This document shows, one piece after another, positions 35,215-45,810 of a stretch of DNA of 64,000 nucleotides. The notes beneath the pieces were generated by a model. It worked only from the letters and a program-made list of their open reading frames with translations. It ran no database searches and was not told the origin of the DNA. Positions within the stretch are counted from its first letter, which is position 1, and every line of letters begins with the position of its first letter. The position numbers and the translations under genes were made by a program. This DNA comes from Desmodus rotundus (taxonomy: Eukaryota; Chordata; Mammalia; Chiroptera; Phyllostomidae), in the NCBI RefSeq assembly GCF_022682495.2, contig NC_071391.1:43367998-43431997 (forward strand), read 5' to 3'.

Positions 35215-37720
35215 CTTTGCATAACACAAAACTGACCATTTTAACAATTTGGAAGTTTACAATTCAGTGGCACTTAATACATTCAAAATATTGTGCAACT
35301 ATCACCACTATTTAGTTTCAAAATATTTTCATTGCTCCAAAAGAAAATCCCATACCCATTAAACAGTCACTCCTCATTTTTTTCTCTACCTAGTTCATGA
35401 AAACCACTAATCTTATTTTAGCCTCTATGAATTTATTCTGGATATTTCATATAAATGGAATCATATGGCCTTTTGTGCTTAGCTTCTTTCACTTAGCATA
35501 ACGTTTTTAAGTTGTTTGCTTGTTGTAGCATATATCAGCACTTCATCTCTTTTTATGGCCAAACAGTATTCTATTGTAAGGATAGATAAATTTTTTTGCT
35601 ATGTCCGTTGGTGGACATTTGGGTTGTTTTCATACTTCAGCTACTGTCAATAGTGCTGCTGTGAACATAATTGTACAAGACTTGTTTGAACGTCAGTCTT
35701 TAGTTCTTTTAGGTATATATACCACAAAGTGGAATTTTGGGATCATATGGTAATTCTATGCTTAACTTTTTGAAGAAGTGTTTTCCATAGTGGCTGCATC
35801 AACTTACATTTCCACCAGCAATATATGAGGGCCCCCATTTCTCTATGTCCTCTCTAACAGTTGTTGATTTTCATTATTTCCAATTAGATCCATTCTAGTG
35901 GGCGCCAAATGGTGTTTAATTGAGTTTTTGATTTGCATTTCTTTAATAACTAATCATGTTAAACATTTTTTCATGGGCATGATAGTCTTTTGTACATCTT
36001 TAAGGAAATATCTATTCAATTCCTTGCCCATTTTTTGAGATTGAATTGTTTGTCTTTATATTGTTAAGTTATAAGATTCCTTTATTATGGTGACTAACAT
36101 CAGATATATTATTTTCAGATTATCTGAATATCTGTCTATTCAATTCTTTGCCCATTTTTTTAGATTGAATTGTTTGTCTTTACATTGTTAAATTATAAGA
36201 TTTCTTTATTCTGGTGACTATATCACATATATTATTTTCAGGTTATCTCTCACTATCTATGTCCTAACAGTCTCTTGATAGTGTCATTTGATTCACAAAA
36301 AATTTTAATACTGATGAAGTTTAATTTATGTATTTTTCTTTCATTGCTTTGCATTTGTTGTCCAATATAAGAAATCATTGCTGATTTTGGTGTTGTGAAG
36401 ATATGCCCTTATATTTTATTCTAAGAGTTTTATTTTTTCAATTTTTATAAATAAATCTTTGATCCATTTTGGGTTATTTTTTGTATATGGTATAAGTTAA
36501 GGTTCCAGCTTTATTCTTTTTATGTGGATAGAAAGAACCATTTTGACAATGGTTCTTTTCCCCAGTGGAAGGTCATGGCACCCTTGTCCAAAGTCATTAA
36601 CCGTACACATATGGATTTATTTCTCAAGTCACAATCTTATTACACTCTTCTGAAAGTCTATTGTTATGCCAGTATACTTTTTTGAACACTATAGTTTTGT
36701 AATAAGTTTTGAAGTAAGAAAGGGTTAGTCCTCCAACTCTATTTTTTATTTTAAAGATGTTTTGGTTATTCAGGGCCCCTTGCTATTCCATGTTAATTTT
36801 AGAATCAGCTTTTCCTTTTCTGCAAAAAAGGACATTAAAATTTTGATAAGGATTACATTGAGAACATAGATCACTTTGGGAAGAATTTTCAACAGCATTA
36901 AGTCTTCTAATCCATAAACATAGGATGACTTTCCACTTATTTAGGTATTTTAAAATTTCCTTCAGCAGTGTCTTATAGCTCTTAGTGTATAAATCTTACA
37001 CTTCCTTGGTTAACTGTATTCCCAAATATTTTTTGGTTTTGGTGCTGTTGTAAATGAAATTGTTTTCTCAATTTTCTTTTCAGATTGATTATAGCTGGTA
37101 TATAGAAATACAACTAACTTCTGTATGTTGATCTTGTGTAATTTTGTTCAATTTGTTTATTAGCTCTAATAGATTTTTTGTGAATTCTATATAATTTTTT
37201 ATAAGATTGTGTCATCCACAAATAGAGATAGTTTACTTCTTTTTCCTTAATTTGAATGACTTTTTCTTGACTAATTGTTTTGGCTTGAACTTCTAATACA
37301 ATGTTAAATAGCAGAGGGAAAAAGGAGACATCCTTTTCCTGTCTGTGATTTTAGGGAGGAAGTTTTCAATCTCATAACTGAATATGACATGAGCTGTAGT
37401 TTTTTTAATCCATAAATTCCTTTTATCATTTTAAAGGAGTTTTCTTATAATTCTAGTTTGTTTAGTGTTTTTTATCACAAAACAGAGTTAGATTTTGTCA
37501 ATTTTTTGCATCAGCTGAGAGGATCATATTTTTCCCTTCATTTTATTAATGTTATATAATGCATCAATTGCTTCTGTTATATTGTGTTACAAACCTTGTG
37601 TTACTAGGACAGTCACACTTGGTCATGGTGTATAATCCTTTTTAATATGATGTTGGATTTGGTTTGCTAATATTTTGTTGTTTTTATCTTTATACATAGA
37701 GATATTTTTCTGAAGTTTTC
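35215..37720 (-). mobile_element. Old L1, antisense, about 2.5 kb
   Basis: Continuous reversed L1: 'acaatttggaagtttacaattcagtggcactt' at the 3' UTR side, 'attctattgtaaggatagataaa', 'gtgctgctgtgaacataattgtac', 'ttttgacaatggttcttttcc', 'ttttgttcaatttgtttattagctc' and 'tgtatataatcc'-like ORF2 stretches. Full of stops in all frames. Contains a local 124-bp tandem duplication (separate entry). Confidence 0.8.
36011..36257. repeat. 124-bp tandem duplication inside the L1
   Basis: The segment starting 'tctattcaattccttgccca' at 36011 is repeated from 36135 as 'tctattcaattctttgccca', with matching 'gattgaattgtttgtcttta', 'ggtgacta' and 'atatattattttcag'. The copies have diverged by several substitutions, so the event is old. 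Confidence 0.85.
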
Positions 37721-37734
37721 TTATTAAACATATG

Positions 37735-37978
37735 TACAGGGTGGGAAATGTGAAGGGATTAGCAAAGAAACAAACTCATAGACACAGAAAACGCAATGAT
37801 GATTATAAGATGGGCAACATGGGAGGTAGAAGAGGTAAAGGGGGGATAAATGGTGGTGGAAGGAGTATTGACTTGGGATGGTGAACATATGATATAAAGA
37901 TGATATATTATAGAATTGTACACCTGAAACATGTATGATTTTATTAACAAATGTCACTCAAAAATTTTCAATAAAAAA
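37735..37978 (+). mobile_element. Old L1 3' end, sense
   Basis: 'aaacaaactcatagacacagaaaacgcaatgatg', 'attatagaattgtacacctgaaacatgtatgattttatt' and tail 'caataaaaaagaaaaa'. It lies tail-to-tail with the antisense L1 before it. Confidence 0.8.
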
Positions 37979-38261
37979 GAAAAAATGTACATTCTGTAAC
38001 ATAAACAACAAACCTCACTCTCTGTGTGTGTGTGAAACTACTTTTTGAATTTACCACATATTTTTTAGTAGAATGAGCCACATTCGATGTTTTAATATTA
38101 TTACCTCAAGGTCAACCAGCGATGACAGATTAGAGATTTCTCAGGTCTTCACTGGACCCATGCATAGTAATTTACATGTGTGTGGCTTTTTAGTTTAGGA
38201 ATACTTTAGAACTTTGAACAATTCTGTGTGATCAATTTATTCCCCAAGTTTGTCTTTTAAG

Positions 38262-38491
38262 TTTTTTTAAAAGATTTTTATTTATTTGTTTTTAGAGAGA
38301 GGGGAAGGCAGGGAGAAATAGAGGGAGAGAAACATTCATGTGAGAGAGAAACATCAATCAGTTGCCTATTGTAGGTGCCCCAGCTGGGGACAGAACAAGC
38401 AACCCAGACATGTGCCCTGACTGGGGATTGAACCTGTGACCTTTTGCTTTTGGGGACAAGACCCAACCAACTGAGCCAAACCAGTCAGTGC
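38262..38491 (-). mobile_element. VES-type tRNA-derived SINE, antisense
   Basis: Minus strand: head 'gcactgactggtttggctcagttggttggg', internal promoter 'caggttcaatccccagtcag', 'agggcacatgtctggg', then 'tgtttctctctcacatg' and an A-rich tail. Best preserved SINE in the window. Confidence 0.9.
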
Positions 38492-38510
38492 TTTTACACT
38501 TTTTGGTCAG

Positions 38511-38645
38511 TCAAGGAACATGTATAAAAGACCCATGGACAAAGCCTAAGAGGGTAGGATCAAGGGTGGGAGGCAGGGATGGGTGGGGCAGGGGGAGTGG
38601 AGGGGATAAAATGGAGACAACTGTACTTGAACAACAATAAAAAGT
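38511..38645 (+). mobile_element. 135-bp bat L1 3' end with target duplication
   Basis: 'tcaaggaacatgtataaaag' through 'gacaactgtacttgaacaacaataaaaag'. The 11-base word 'tttttggtcag' flanks it on both sides (38500-38510 and 38646-38656), a target-site duplication of L1 integration. It lies just 3' of the SINE. Confidence 0.9.
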
Positions 38646-38656
38646 TTTTTGGTCAG

Positions 38657-41600
38657 ACTGTTCCCAGTTCCAACTCTCATTCCTTCTTCAAGAAGTTGGT
38701 ATGATAAACAATTTCTATTGATTGTTTTGATTAATAGCCCAGGGAAAAGGCTGTCCACAGTCAGTGAGTTGAGTCAGGCCAAATAAAGATGCATCCTGTG
38801 AGAGGGAATTTCCTGAGAGCTTCCAGATAGGTCAGACAAAGACAGTTCTCTGAGACTGTATCTTTAAGACACTATTAGTTTTCATCCCTGGGGGAAGTAG
38901 GGTTGTAATAAAAACATAAATACCTTCTATTCAGCGTAATAAAGGGCATGGCAAGAAAATGTTAATGGAGTTTTCTTAGAGAGTTGGAGACCAAGGTAAG
39001 TCATATTATAGTTAGGTTGTAAAAATAGCAAAAGGTTATAATCTTATACCAAGCTAGTAAGGAAAGATGGAGGAAAAGTGAAAATAAGGAAAATGAGATG
39101 AAGAGAGAATGCACACTCATCAGCTCCTGAAACTACACTTTTACCTACCTGTATTATGCACAGACCTATGACTGTGCATAACTTCACATACAAAATGAAA
39201 AGGTGAAAACTGATACGAAAGGAGATACACCAATATACCCAGTATCAACATAGGTATCATTTCTAACCCTGCACTTAGGTGCACAGATGTAAATAAAAAG
39301 ATGGAAAACAAGGACTAATTTTCTCTATTTTCTAGAACTGTGTTAAATATAGTAAAGGTGATCAAAAAATGCTTTGAACGATGAAGTCAGAAATAAGTGA
39401 ATCATGAAACATGGCCCTGAGGGATAGACTTTTGTGAAAATAAGACCTAAGGCTAAGATGCTGAAGCATCTGATAAAAGGATGGTGGGATGGCCATGAGA
39501 CTTCAGAGTAAGCAAGGATGAGAAAGAAAGTGTACATTATATCTTCCTCTTATAGTCATCAGCTGCAGGAAATGGGAATGTGGATATTTGATGTGTGGTA
39601 GAGGTTGCTGGAATAACATAGAGTGAGAAGATACCACATTGAGGAAATCACTGCTGAATAGCTGGATATACTTAATAATCCCAGGTATCACCTAAGAGGT
39701 AGGAGGTCAAATGAGTGCCGGGGACAAAGTTTTATTGATAAACCCAGCAGAGATTGGAGGATATATCAATATAAGTTGAAATAATAGGTCTGTATACATT
39801 ATAGAGTGATTAATGATTGGTTACTTTATAAACGTTTACCAACTAGAAGTGTTCTCTCAGAGAGGAGGGAAGTATCAATTTTCAAGCCCTCCTAGAAAAT
39901 CCACATAAAGAAATGGGGTAAGTTGATTTTCTTGCAGTGTAATCATGTTTTATTTTAAAAGTTTGTGCTGTATGAAACACCAAGAGCGATCAAGACACCA
40001 GACAATCAAGAGTCTCATCATCAATCTACTGAATTTCTGGATGAGGTCATTGAGAGGATGACAGATTCCCTTTTTATGTCTTGACTGGTCACTGTGCTTT
40101 CATTTCCACTTTGTCCTTGCTCTTCGTTCCACCTAGAATAAAGTTTATTTTCTTCTTTGTCTTAATATTAACCTAACCTCTTCCCTGGAATTTTTCTTGA
40201 CCCACCTCTTCACCTACAACATTGTGTGCATACTTCTGCATAGTGCTTACAATACAATTTTCAAACATCATCTATATAATTTTATCTCCTTTACTACTCA
40301 GTCATCTCCTTGAGGGTATGTGAAATTCTGATACATAGAGGAGTCACTTCTCCACTTGTTATATATTCTTCACTACTTACAGACAGAATATTTATTATCT
40401 TTGATAATTTTCAAATTACAAAATTGAGAACTTTCAGTTGTCTCTTCTCCAACCCTAGCAGTCCAACTCTACACACACAAAGACATATACACAATATATG
40501 TTTCCTGATAGAATTTTCCAAGTTGCAAAATTATCTCTCATTATTGCTGATCGTCATGGGTTTCAAATGTGCACAGTTAGAAAGGAATTTTCCTTGACAT
40601 GAGTTTAAAGGAGGATGTACTTACTTTCATATCTGATGGAAGGCTCTCAACTCTGACTTCCCCCAACATACAAGTATTCCTAAATTTGAATCAAAGTTTT
40701 CTGCATAATTGTACACATTACCTTCAACCACTATAACATCTTTGGTATGACTACGTTTCCCAAATAAATTATACAGCAATAAACTTCTCCCTGTTTGCTT
40801 CAAATGTTTAATTTACTATAAGTTCAGAATTTCCACATATTCTGGATAAGTGCTACAACACAAAATTACTTGATAATTCATCTTTTCATACATAAAGACG
40901 TGACAACTAAGATAGAATCTTTGTAAGAACTAAATTTTAGCATATCCTAAGTGATTCTTCCCTCTTCCCATGAATAAAAAGCATAAATATATTAGAAAGT
41001 TGCCTAGCCCAGAATATTTAGTCTCCCCCTCCTACCTGACTTATATCTGGACAGTTTCTTTACTGGATGAGATTACTTATGCACTTTCTAAATGGTATGC
41101 TTATCTTGATTAAGATGATCTCTTAATTCATGTTTCACCATAACTACAAAATATTCTTTGTCAATTATCTCTTCTTATTATTACTCACTTCCTAAATCTG
41201 ATGGAACTATTTTTCCAGAAGCAAATTATGATCTAAACGGTTATTAATTTTATAAAATTGCTAACTGTTCTGTATCTTCTTAATCAATCAATCCGTTTAT
41301 GCATTTTTAAATTAAGAACTTTTATGTGGCAGAAATTTTTTCAGGCATATGAATAAACAAAGATAAATTGTTTATTCTTCTCTAAGAACCAGGCTTTCTA
41401 GTATTCACAGACACACATAAAAATGCATAAACACACACACACATGCACTCATGCACACAGTAATATGCACTCTACATTTTGGAGTTTTTAGATTTACTAA
41501 TAGAAGAATAGTTTAGATTACTAATCACAATGAAATCTTAGTGCACATTAAGCAAAAATATGTGGAATACTATCAGATATTGAATTTATTCTTTCCATTT

Positions 41601-41779
41601 ATTTCTGGCTATACTCCAGACTTGGAATCTCCATTACTGCGAGAATCTCCATTCTGCCTGCTTTTCCTTATATTAGATTGCTATGTTATCAAAGAAAGAA
41701 GTATCAGGGTAGCCTGGCTGTATTCTTGGTTCCACAGGATGTTCAGGAGAGGCTAGCAGAATGTGAAGAGTGTATTTAA
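38657..41779. other. Intergenic DNA, no gene recognised
   Basis: About 3 kb without receptor remnants or repeats I can name. A short CA-rich patch lies at about 41425-41460. Any distal 5' exon or promoter of receptor copy A would be expected here, but I cannot locate it. Confidence 0.4.
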
Positions 41780-41940
41780 TCTTTTTTCCATCATTTTTTA
41801 AAAGAATTGCGATATAATTGATGCCTAGCCTTATGTAAGTTCAATGTGTAGAATATGTTGATTTAATACATTTCTACATTACAAAATGATTACCAACAGA
41901 GTTTTAGCTATCATGCTTGCCACATCACATAAGTATCACT
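41780..41940 (-). mobile_element. Old L1 fragment, antisense
   Basis: 'gaattgcgatataattgatgcctagcc', 'taagttcaatgtgtagaatatgttgatttaatacattt', 'attaccaacagagttttagctatcatgcttgcc' form the reversed 3' UTR of an ancient L1. Confidence 0.65.
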
Positions 41941-41942
41941 TC

Positions 41943-42225
41943 CTTTTTTCTATTTATTTGTTTATTTATTTATTTATATTTTATTGTTGTTCAGGTACAG
42001 TTGTCTCCATTTCTCCCCTCCCCCACTCACCACCTCCCACCCTCGATCCTACCCCCTTTGCCTTTGTCCATGTGTCCTTTATATATGTTCCTTGCTGGTC
42101 CTTCCCCCTTTCTCCCAATAATCCTCTATTCCCCTCCTTTCTGGCTACTGTCAGTTTGTTCTTTGTTTCAATATCTCTGGTTATACTTTGATGGCTTGAT
42201 TGTTTTGTTGATTAGGTTCCACTTG
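41943..42225 (-). mobile_element. Bat L1 3' end abutting receptor copy A, antisense
   Basis: The plus strand starts with the reversed A-rich tail (TTTA repeats), then 'attgttgttcaggtacagttgtctcc', C-rich UTR, 'ccatgtgtcctttatatatgttcc', 'actgtcagtttgttctttgtttc', 'tgttgattaggttccactt'. L1 similarity stops at about 42225, only 27 bp before the copy A start codon and 4 bp before the point where similarity to copies B and C begins. No target duplication is visible. Confidence 0.85.
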
Positions 42226-42251
42226 CAGGACAGCCACCTGTGGCAGAAAGA

Positions 42252-43193
42252 ATGTCTATCCCGAATGAGACCCAGCTCCATCCTTCTTCATTCCTTTTGC
42301 TGGGCATCCCAGGGCTGGAAGACATGCATGTTTGGATTGGATTCCCCTTTCTCTTCGTGTATCTTGTTGCACTCCTGGGGAATGCTGCTGTCCTGTTTGT
42401 GATCCAGACTGAGCATAGTCTCCATGAGCCCATGTACTACTTCCTGGCCATGTTGGACTCCATCGACCTGGGCCTGTCCACAGCCACCATCCCCAAAATG
42501 CTGGGCATCTTCTGGTTCAGCCTCAGGAAGATATCTTTTGAAACCTGTCTTTCTCAGATGTTCTTTATCCACTTCTTTACTGTTATGGAGAGCATTGTGT
42601 TGGTGGCCATGGCGTTTGACCGCTACATTGCCATCTGTAAACCCCTTCGCTATACCATGATCCTCACCAGCAAAGTCATCAGCACTATTGCAGGCATTGC
42701 CATTCTGCGGAGCCTGTGCATGGTGGCCCCGCTGGTATTTCTTCTCCTGAGGCTGCCCTTCTGTGGGCATCATATCATCCCTCATACCTACTGTGAGCAC
42801 ATGGGCATTGCCCGTCTGGCCTGTGCCAGCATTAAGGTGAATATATTGTTTGGCCTTGGCAACATTTCTCTTTTATTATTGGATGTGCTCCTAATTGTTC
42901 TCTCCTATGCCAGGATCCTCCATGCAGTCTTTTGCCTGCCTTCCTGGGAGGCTCGGTTCAAAGCCCTCAACACCTGTGGCTCTCACATTGGTGTTATCTT
43001 AGCATTTTTTGTACCTGCCTTTTTCTCTTTCTTGACACACCGCTTTGGCCACAGTATTCCTCGATATGCCCACATTGTCTTGGCCAACCTCTATGTGGTT
43101 GTCCCACCAGCCCTCAATCCTCTAATCTATGGGGTCAGAACCAAGCAGATTAGAGAGAGAGTTCTGAGGATTTTCCTCAAGACAGATAGCTAA
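42252..43193 (+). CDS. Olfactory receptor, class I, OR52E6/OR52E8-like, copy A
   Basis: 313-residue seven-transmembrane odorant receptor with all family hallmarks: NET glycosylation site 5-7, GN 43-44, '[13 protein letters not shown]' (TM2), Cys 99, '[19 protein letters not shown]' from 120, loop-2 cysteines 171, 181 and 191, SY 218-219, 'KALNTCGSH' 237-245, '[17 protein letters not shown]' at the end. I use the ATG at 42252. The frame stays open upstream through GTG GCA GAA AGA, where human OR52E8, as I recall it, has an ATG, so the longer form is not available here. It differs from copy B at codons 4, 25 (Met), 41 (Leu), 98 (Thr), 105 and 111 (Val) only. Its 5' flank is an L1 end rather than the sequence upstream of B and C, so its splicing or promoter may differ. 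Confidence 0.93.
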   Translation: MSIPNETQLHPSSFLLLGIPGLEDMHVWIGFPFLFVYLVALLGNAAVLFVIQTEHSLHEPMYYFLAMLDSIDLGLSTATIPKMLGIFWFSLRKISFETCLSQMFFIHFFTVMESIVLVAMAFDRYIAICKPLRYTMILTSKVISTIAGIAILRSLCMVAPLVFLLLRLPFCGHHIIPHTYCEHMGIARLACASIKVNILFGLGNISLLLLDVLLIVLSYARILHAVFCLPSWEARFKALNTCGSHIGVILAFFVPAFFSFLTHRFGHSIPRYAHIVLANLYVVVPPALNPLIYGVRTKQIRERVLRIFLKTDS

Positions 43194-43605
43194 GCAGTCA
43201 GAGCTCTTGGAAGGTTTAAATAGAACTCTTGTTTCCTGCCCTGTAACAAGTAGATAGCTTATGGCTAACCAAGTAGAAAAGAAGGAAGACAAAGAAGAAT
43301 ATTGAGACCAATAACATTAACTATCTTTGAGTTGCAGGTTTTATTAATTAAAGTTAATAATATGTACATTAATGATAATATTGGATTGGGACATTTTGTA
43401 CCTTCATCCTAAAAGTTGGATTTAGACTGTTACTTTACACTATAGAGAAAATTAACCTACAATTGATCAAAGAGTTAAAGAGAAAAGCCACAAGTATATT
43501 TTAAAAATAAATTGTAATATTGGTGACAAAATGTTATAGATAAGACTACAATAGCAAACAAATATTTTGAATGATCAATTGGACTTTATTAAAATTAAAA
43601 GAATC
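43194..43605. other. 3' flank of copy A
   Basis: Identical to the 3' flank of copy B. AATAAA-like words near 43505 could serve polyadenylation; not decisive. Confidence 0.4.
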
Positions 43606-43865
43606 TTATTTTTATTCAGTTACAATTGTCTGCATTTTCTCCCCTTCCCTCCACCCCACCCCAGCTAGTCCCACCTCCCTCCCCCACCTCTACCCTCCCC
43701 CTTGATTTTGTCCTTGTGTCCTTTATAGTAGCTCCTATAGACCCCTCTCCCCACTATCCCCTCTGGCTATTGTTACAATGTTCTTAATTTCAATGTCTCT
43801 GGTTATATTTTGTTTCCTTTTTTCTTTTGTTGATTATGTTCCAGTTAAAGGTGAGATCATATGTT
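43606..43865 (-). mobile_element. Bat L1 3' end, antisense (unit 1)
   Basis: 'ttatttttattcagttacaattgtctgc', C-rich UTR, 'gattttgtccttgtgtcc', 'tgttgattatgttccagttaaaggtgagatcatatg'. Repeated at 52060-52319. Confidence 0.85.
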
Positions 43866-44439
43866 TTTTTAAAAAAAAAAGAGCTTTAAGAATTTTTAGC
43901 TGATACTATGATTGTCCACAGAATATCCTCAAACAAAAAGAATTTGTAAAACTAATCCACTAAGACGTTCACATGGGCGGGGTCTGTGCCCTGCTTTATC
44001 CCAGGCATTGAGCAATGCTTGTCACCTAAGGGGCACGAGGCAACAGTTGTTGAATGAGTCAAGTGCTTAGTATCACATTCACTGTCTTTGGATAAGTGTT
44101 AAAACTAAAACTCAAAATTGCCTTCCTGATTCTTTATTATCTTTCTTGAAATTAAAAAAAACCTCCATGTAACCATTAAAAAAAATTTAAAAGAATCTTT
44201 TATTCCAAAGACTAATAATAAAATGGTAAGGTAAGCTACAGTCTGGGAGAAAATAATTACATATCATGTATATGATAAAGAATTTACATTAAAATATATA
44301 AATAATAACAACTTAATTTTAAAATGAGTCAAATTACTCAATTGAAAATAGAGAAACTTTGTACATACATTTTAAAACACATGAACTGTCAATAAGTACA
44401 TAAATGTATTCTTCATAATTCATCAATAAACATAGCATA
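43866..44439. other. Intergenic DNA in unit 1
   Basis: Unassigned AT-rich sequence; repeated in unit 2 at +8,454. Confidence 0.4.
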
Positions 44440-44785
44440 TTAAATTCACAATGGTCCAATGTAGCAGAATAGAGATCCCAGAAATAAACTTATGCCTCTG
44501 TGGTCAATTAATATTTGACAAAAGGGGCAGAAGCACAAAATAGAGTAAAAATAGCCTCTTCATCAAGTGGTGTTGGGAGATCTGGACTGCTCCTTGTGAA
44601 ACTCGACTACCAACTTACACCATACACAAAAATAAACTCAAGATGGATAAAAGATTTAAATATAAGTTCCGACACCATAAAAGTCCTAGAGGAAAACATA
44701 GGCAGGAAAATCTCAGATATTACACCCAGCAATATTTTCACCAATACATTCCCTAGAGGAAGGATAAACAAATCAGACTTCATCA
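44440..44785 (+). mobile_element. L1 ORF2 fragment, sense (unit 1)
   Basis: Translates as L1 ORF2 (endonuclease/reverse transcriptase protein): '[13 protein letters not shown]' and '[18 protein letters not shown]' in an open stretch at 44515-44785. No full ORF; inactive. Repeated at 52894-53239. Confidence 0.9.
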
Positions 44786-45810
44786 AATGTCCTCCTTGGA
44801 GAAATGTCTGTTCAAGTCCTGTACCCATTTTTTAATTGGATATTTTGTCTTCCTGGTGTGGAGTCATATGGATTCTTTATATATTTTGGAGATCAAACCC
44901 TTGCCTTATGTATCATGGGCAAATACATCTCCCCATATATTTGGTTCACTTTTCATTTTGCTGATGTTTTCTTTAACTGTGCAGAAGCTTTTTAATTTGT
45001 TGATATCCCATTTGTTTATTCTCTCCTTTATATCCATTGCCCTAGGGGACATGGCAGTGAAAATATTGTTGGGTGGAATAACTGAAATTTTCCTGCCTAT
45101 GTTCTCCTCTAAGATTTTTATGGTGTCATGACTTATATTTAAGTCTTTTATCCATCTTGAATTTATTTTTGTGTATGGTGTTAAGTTGGTGGTTGAGATT
45201 CTTTTTTTTCATGTAGCTGTCCAGATTTCCCAACACCATTTATTGAAGGGGCTATTTTGACTCCATTTTATGCTCCTGCCCGTTTTGTCCAATATGAATT
45301 GACCATAGAGACTTCAGTTTATTTCTGGGCTCTCTGTTCCGTTCCATTGATCTATGTGTCTGTTCTTAAGCAAGTACCAGACTGTTCTGATTACAGTGGC
45401 CTTGTAATACAGCTTGATATCAGGTATTGTGATCCCTCCTGCTTTGTTCTTCTTTCTCAAAATTGCTGAGACAATTTGGGGTCATTTATGTTTCTATATA
45501 AATTTTTGAAATGTTTGTTCTCTATCTGTGAAATATGTCTTTGGTATTTTAAAATGGATTGCATTGAATCTATAAATTGCTTTGGGTAGTTTGGACATTT
45601 TGAAGATGTCAATTCTTCCAATCCATGAACAAGGTATATGTTCCCATTTGTTTGTGTCTTCCTTAATTTCCTTCTTCAGCGTTGTATAGTTTTCTAGGTA
45701 CAGGTATTTTACATCCTTGGTTAGGTTTATTCTTAGTTTCTTTTTTGTTGTTGTTGTTGCTATAGCAAATGGGATTTCCCCCCCTAATTTATGTTTCTGA
45801 TATTTCATTG
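44786..45810 (-). mobile_element. L1 ORF2 fragment, antisense (unit 1)
   Basis: The minus strand at 45494-45760 encodes typical ORF2 sequence ('LRINLTKDVKYLYLENY', 'WIGRIDIFKMSKLPKAIY'). Further left it repeats, in opposite orientation, the segment present in the sense fragment just before it. Repeated at 53240-54264. Confidence 0.9.

Noticed and set aside
42240..42251. Upstream in-frame extension (GTG GCA GAA AGA) of the copy A receptor, also before B and C
   Set aside because: GTG is not a normal initiator in mammals, and the ATG four codons later gives the standard N-terminus.
42288..42800. 170-codon minus-strand frames opposite receptor copies A, B and C (also at 50742 and 59196)
   Set aside because: Antisense shadows of the conserved receptor coding sequence.
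42229..43193. Copy A as a retrotransposed (processed) copy of copy C
   Set aside because: The homology start does not coincide with an AG in copies B/C, and the 3' half and 3' flank of A are not those of C. No poly-A tail or target duplication is seen.
44515..44835. 106-codon plus-strand frame, repeated at 52969
   Set aside because: It is an L1 ORF2 fragment, not a host gene.
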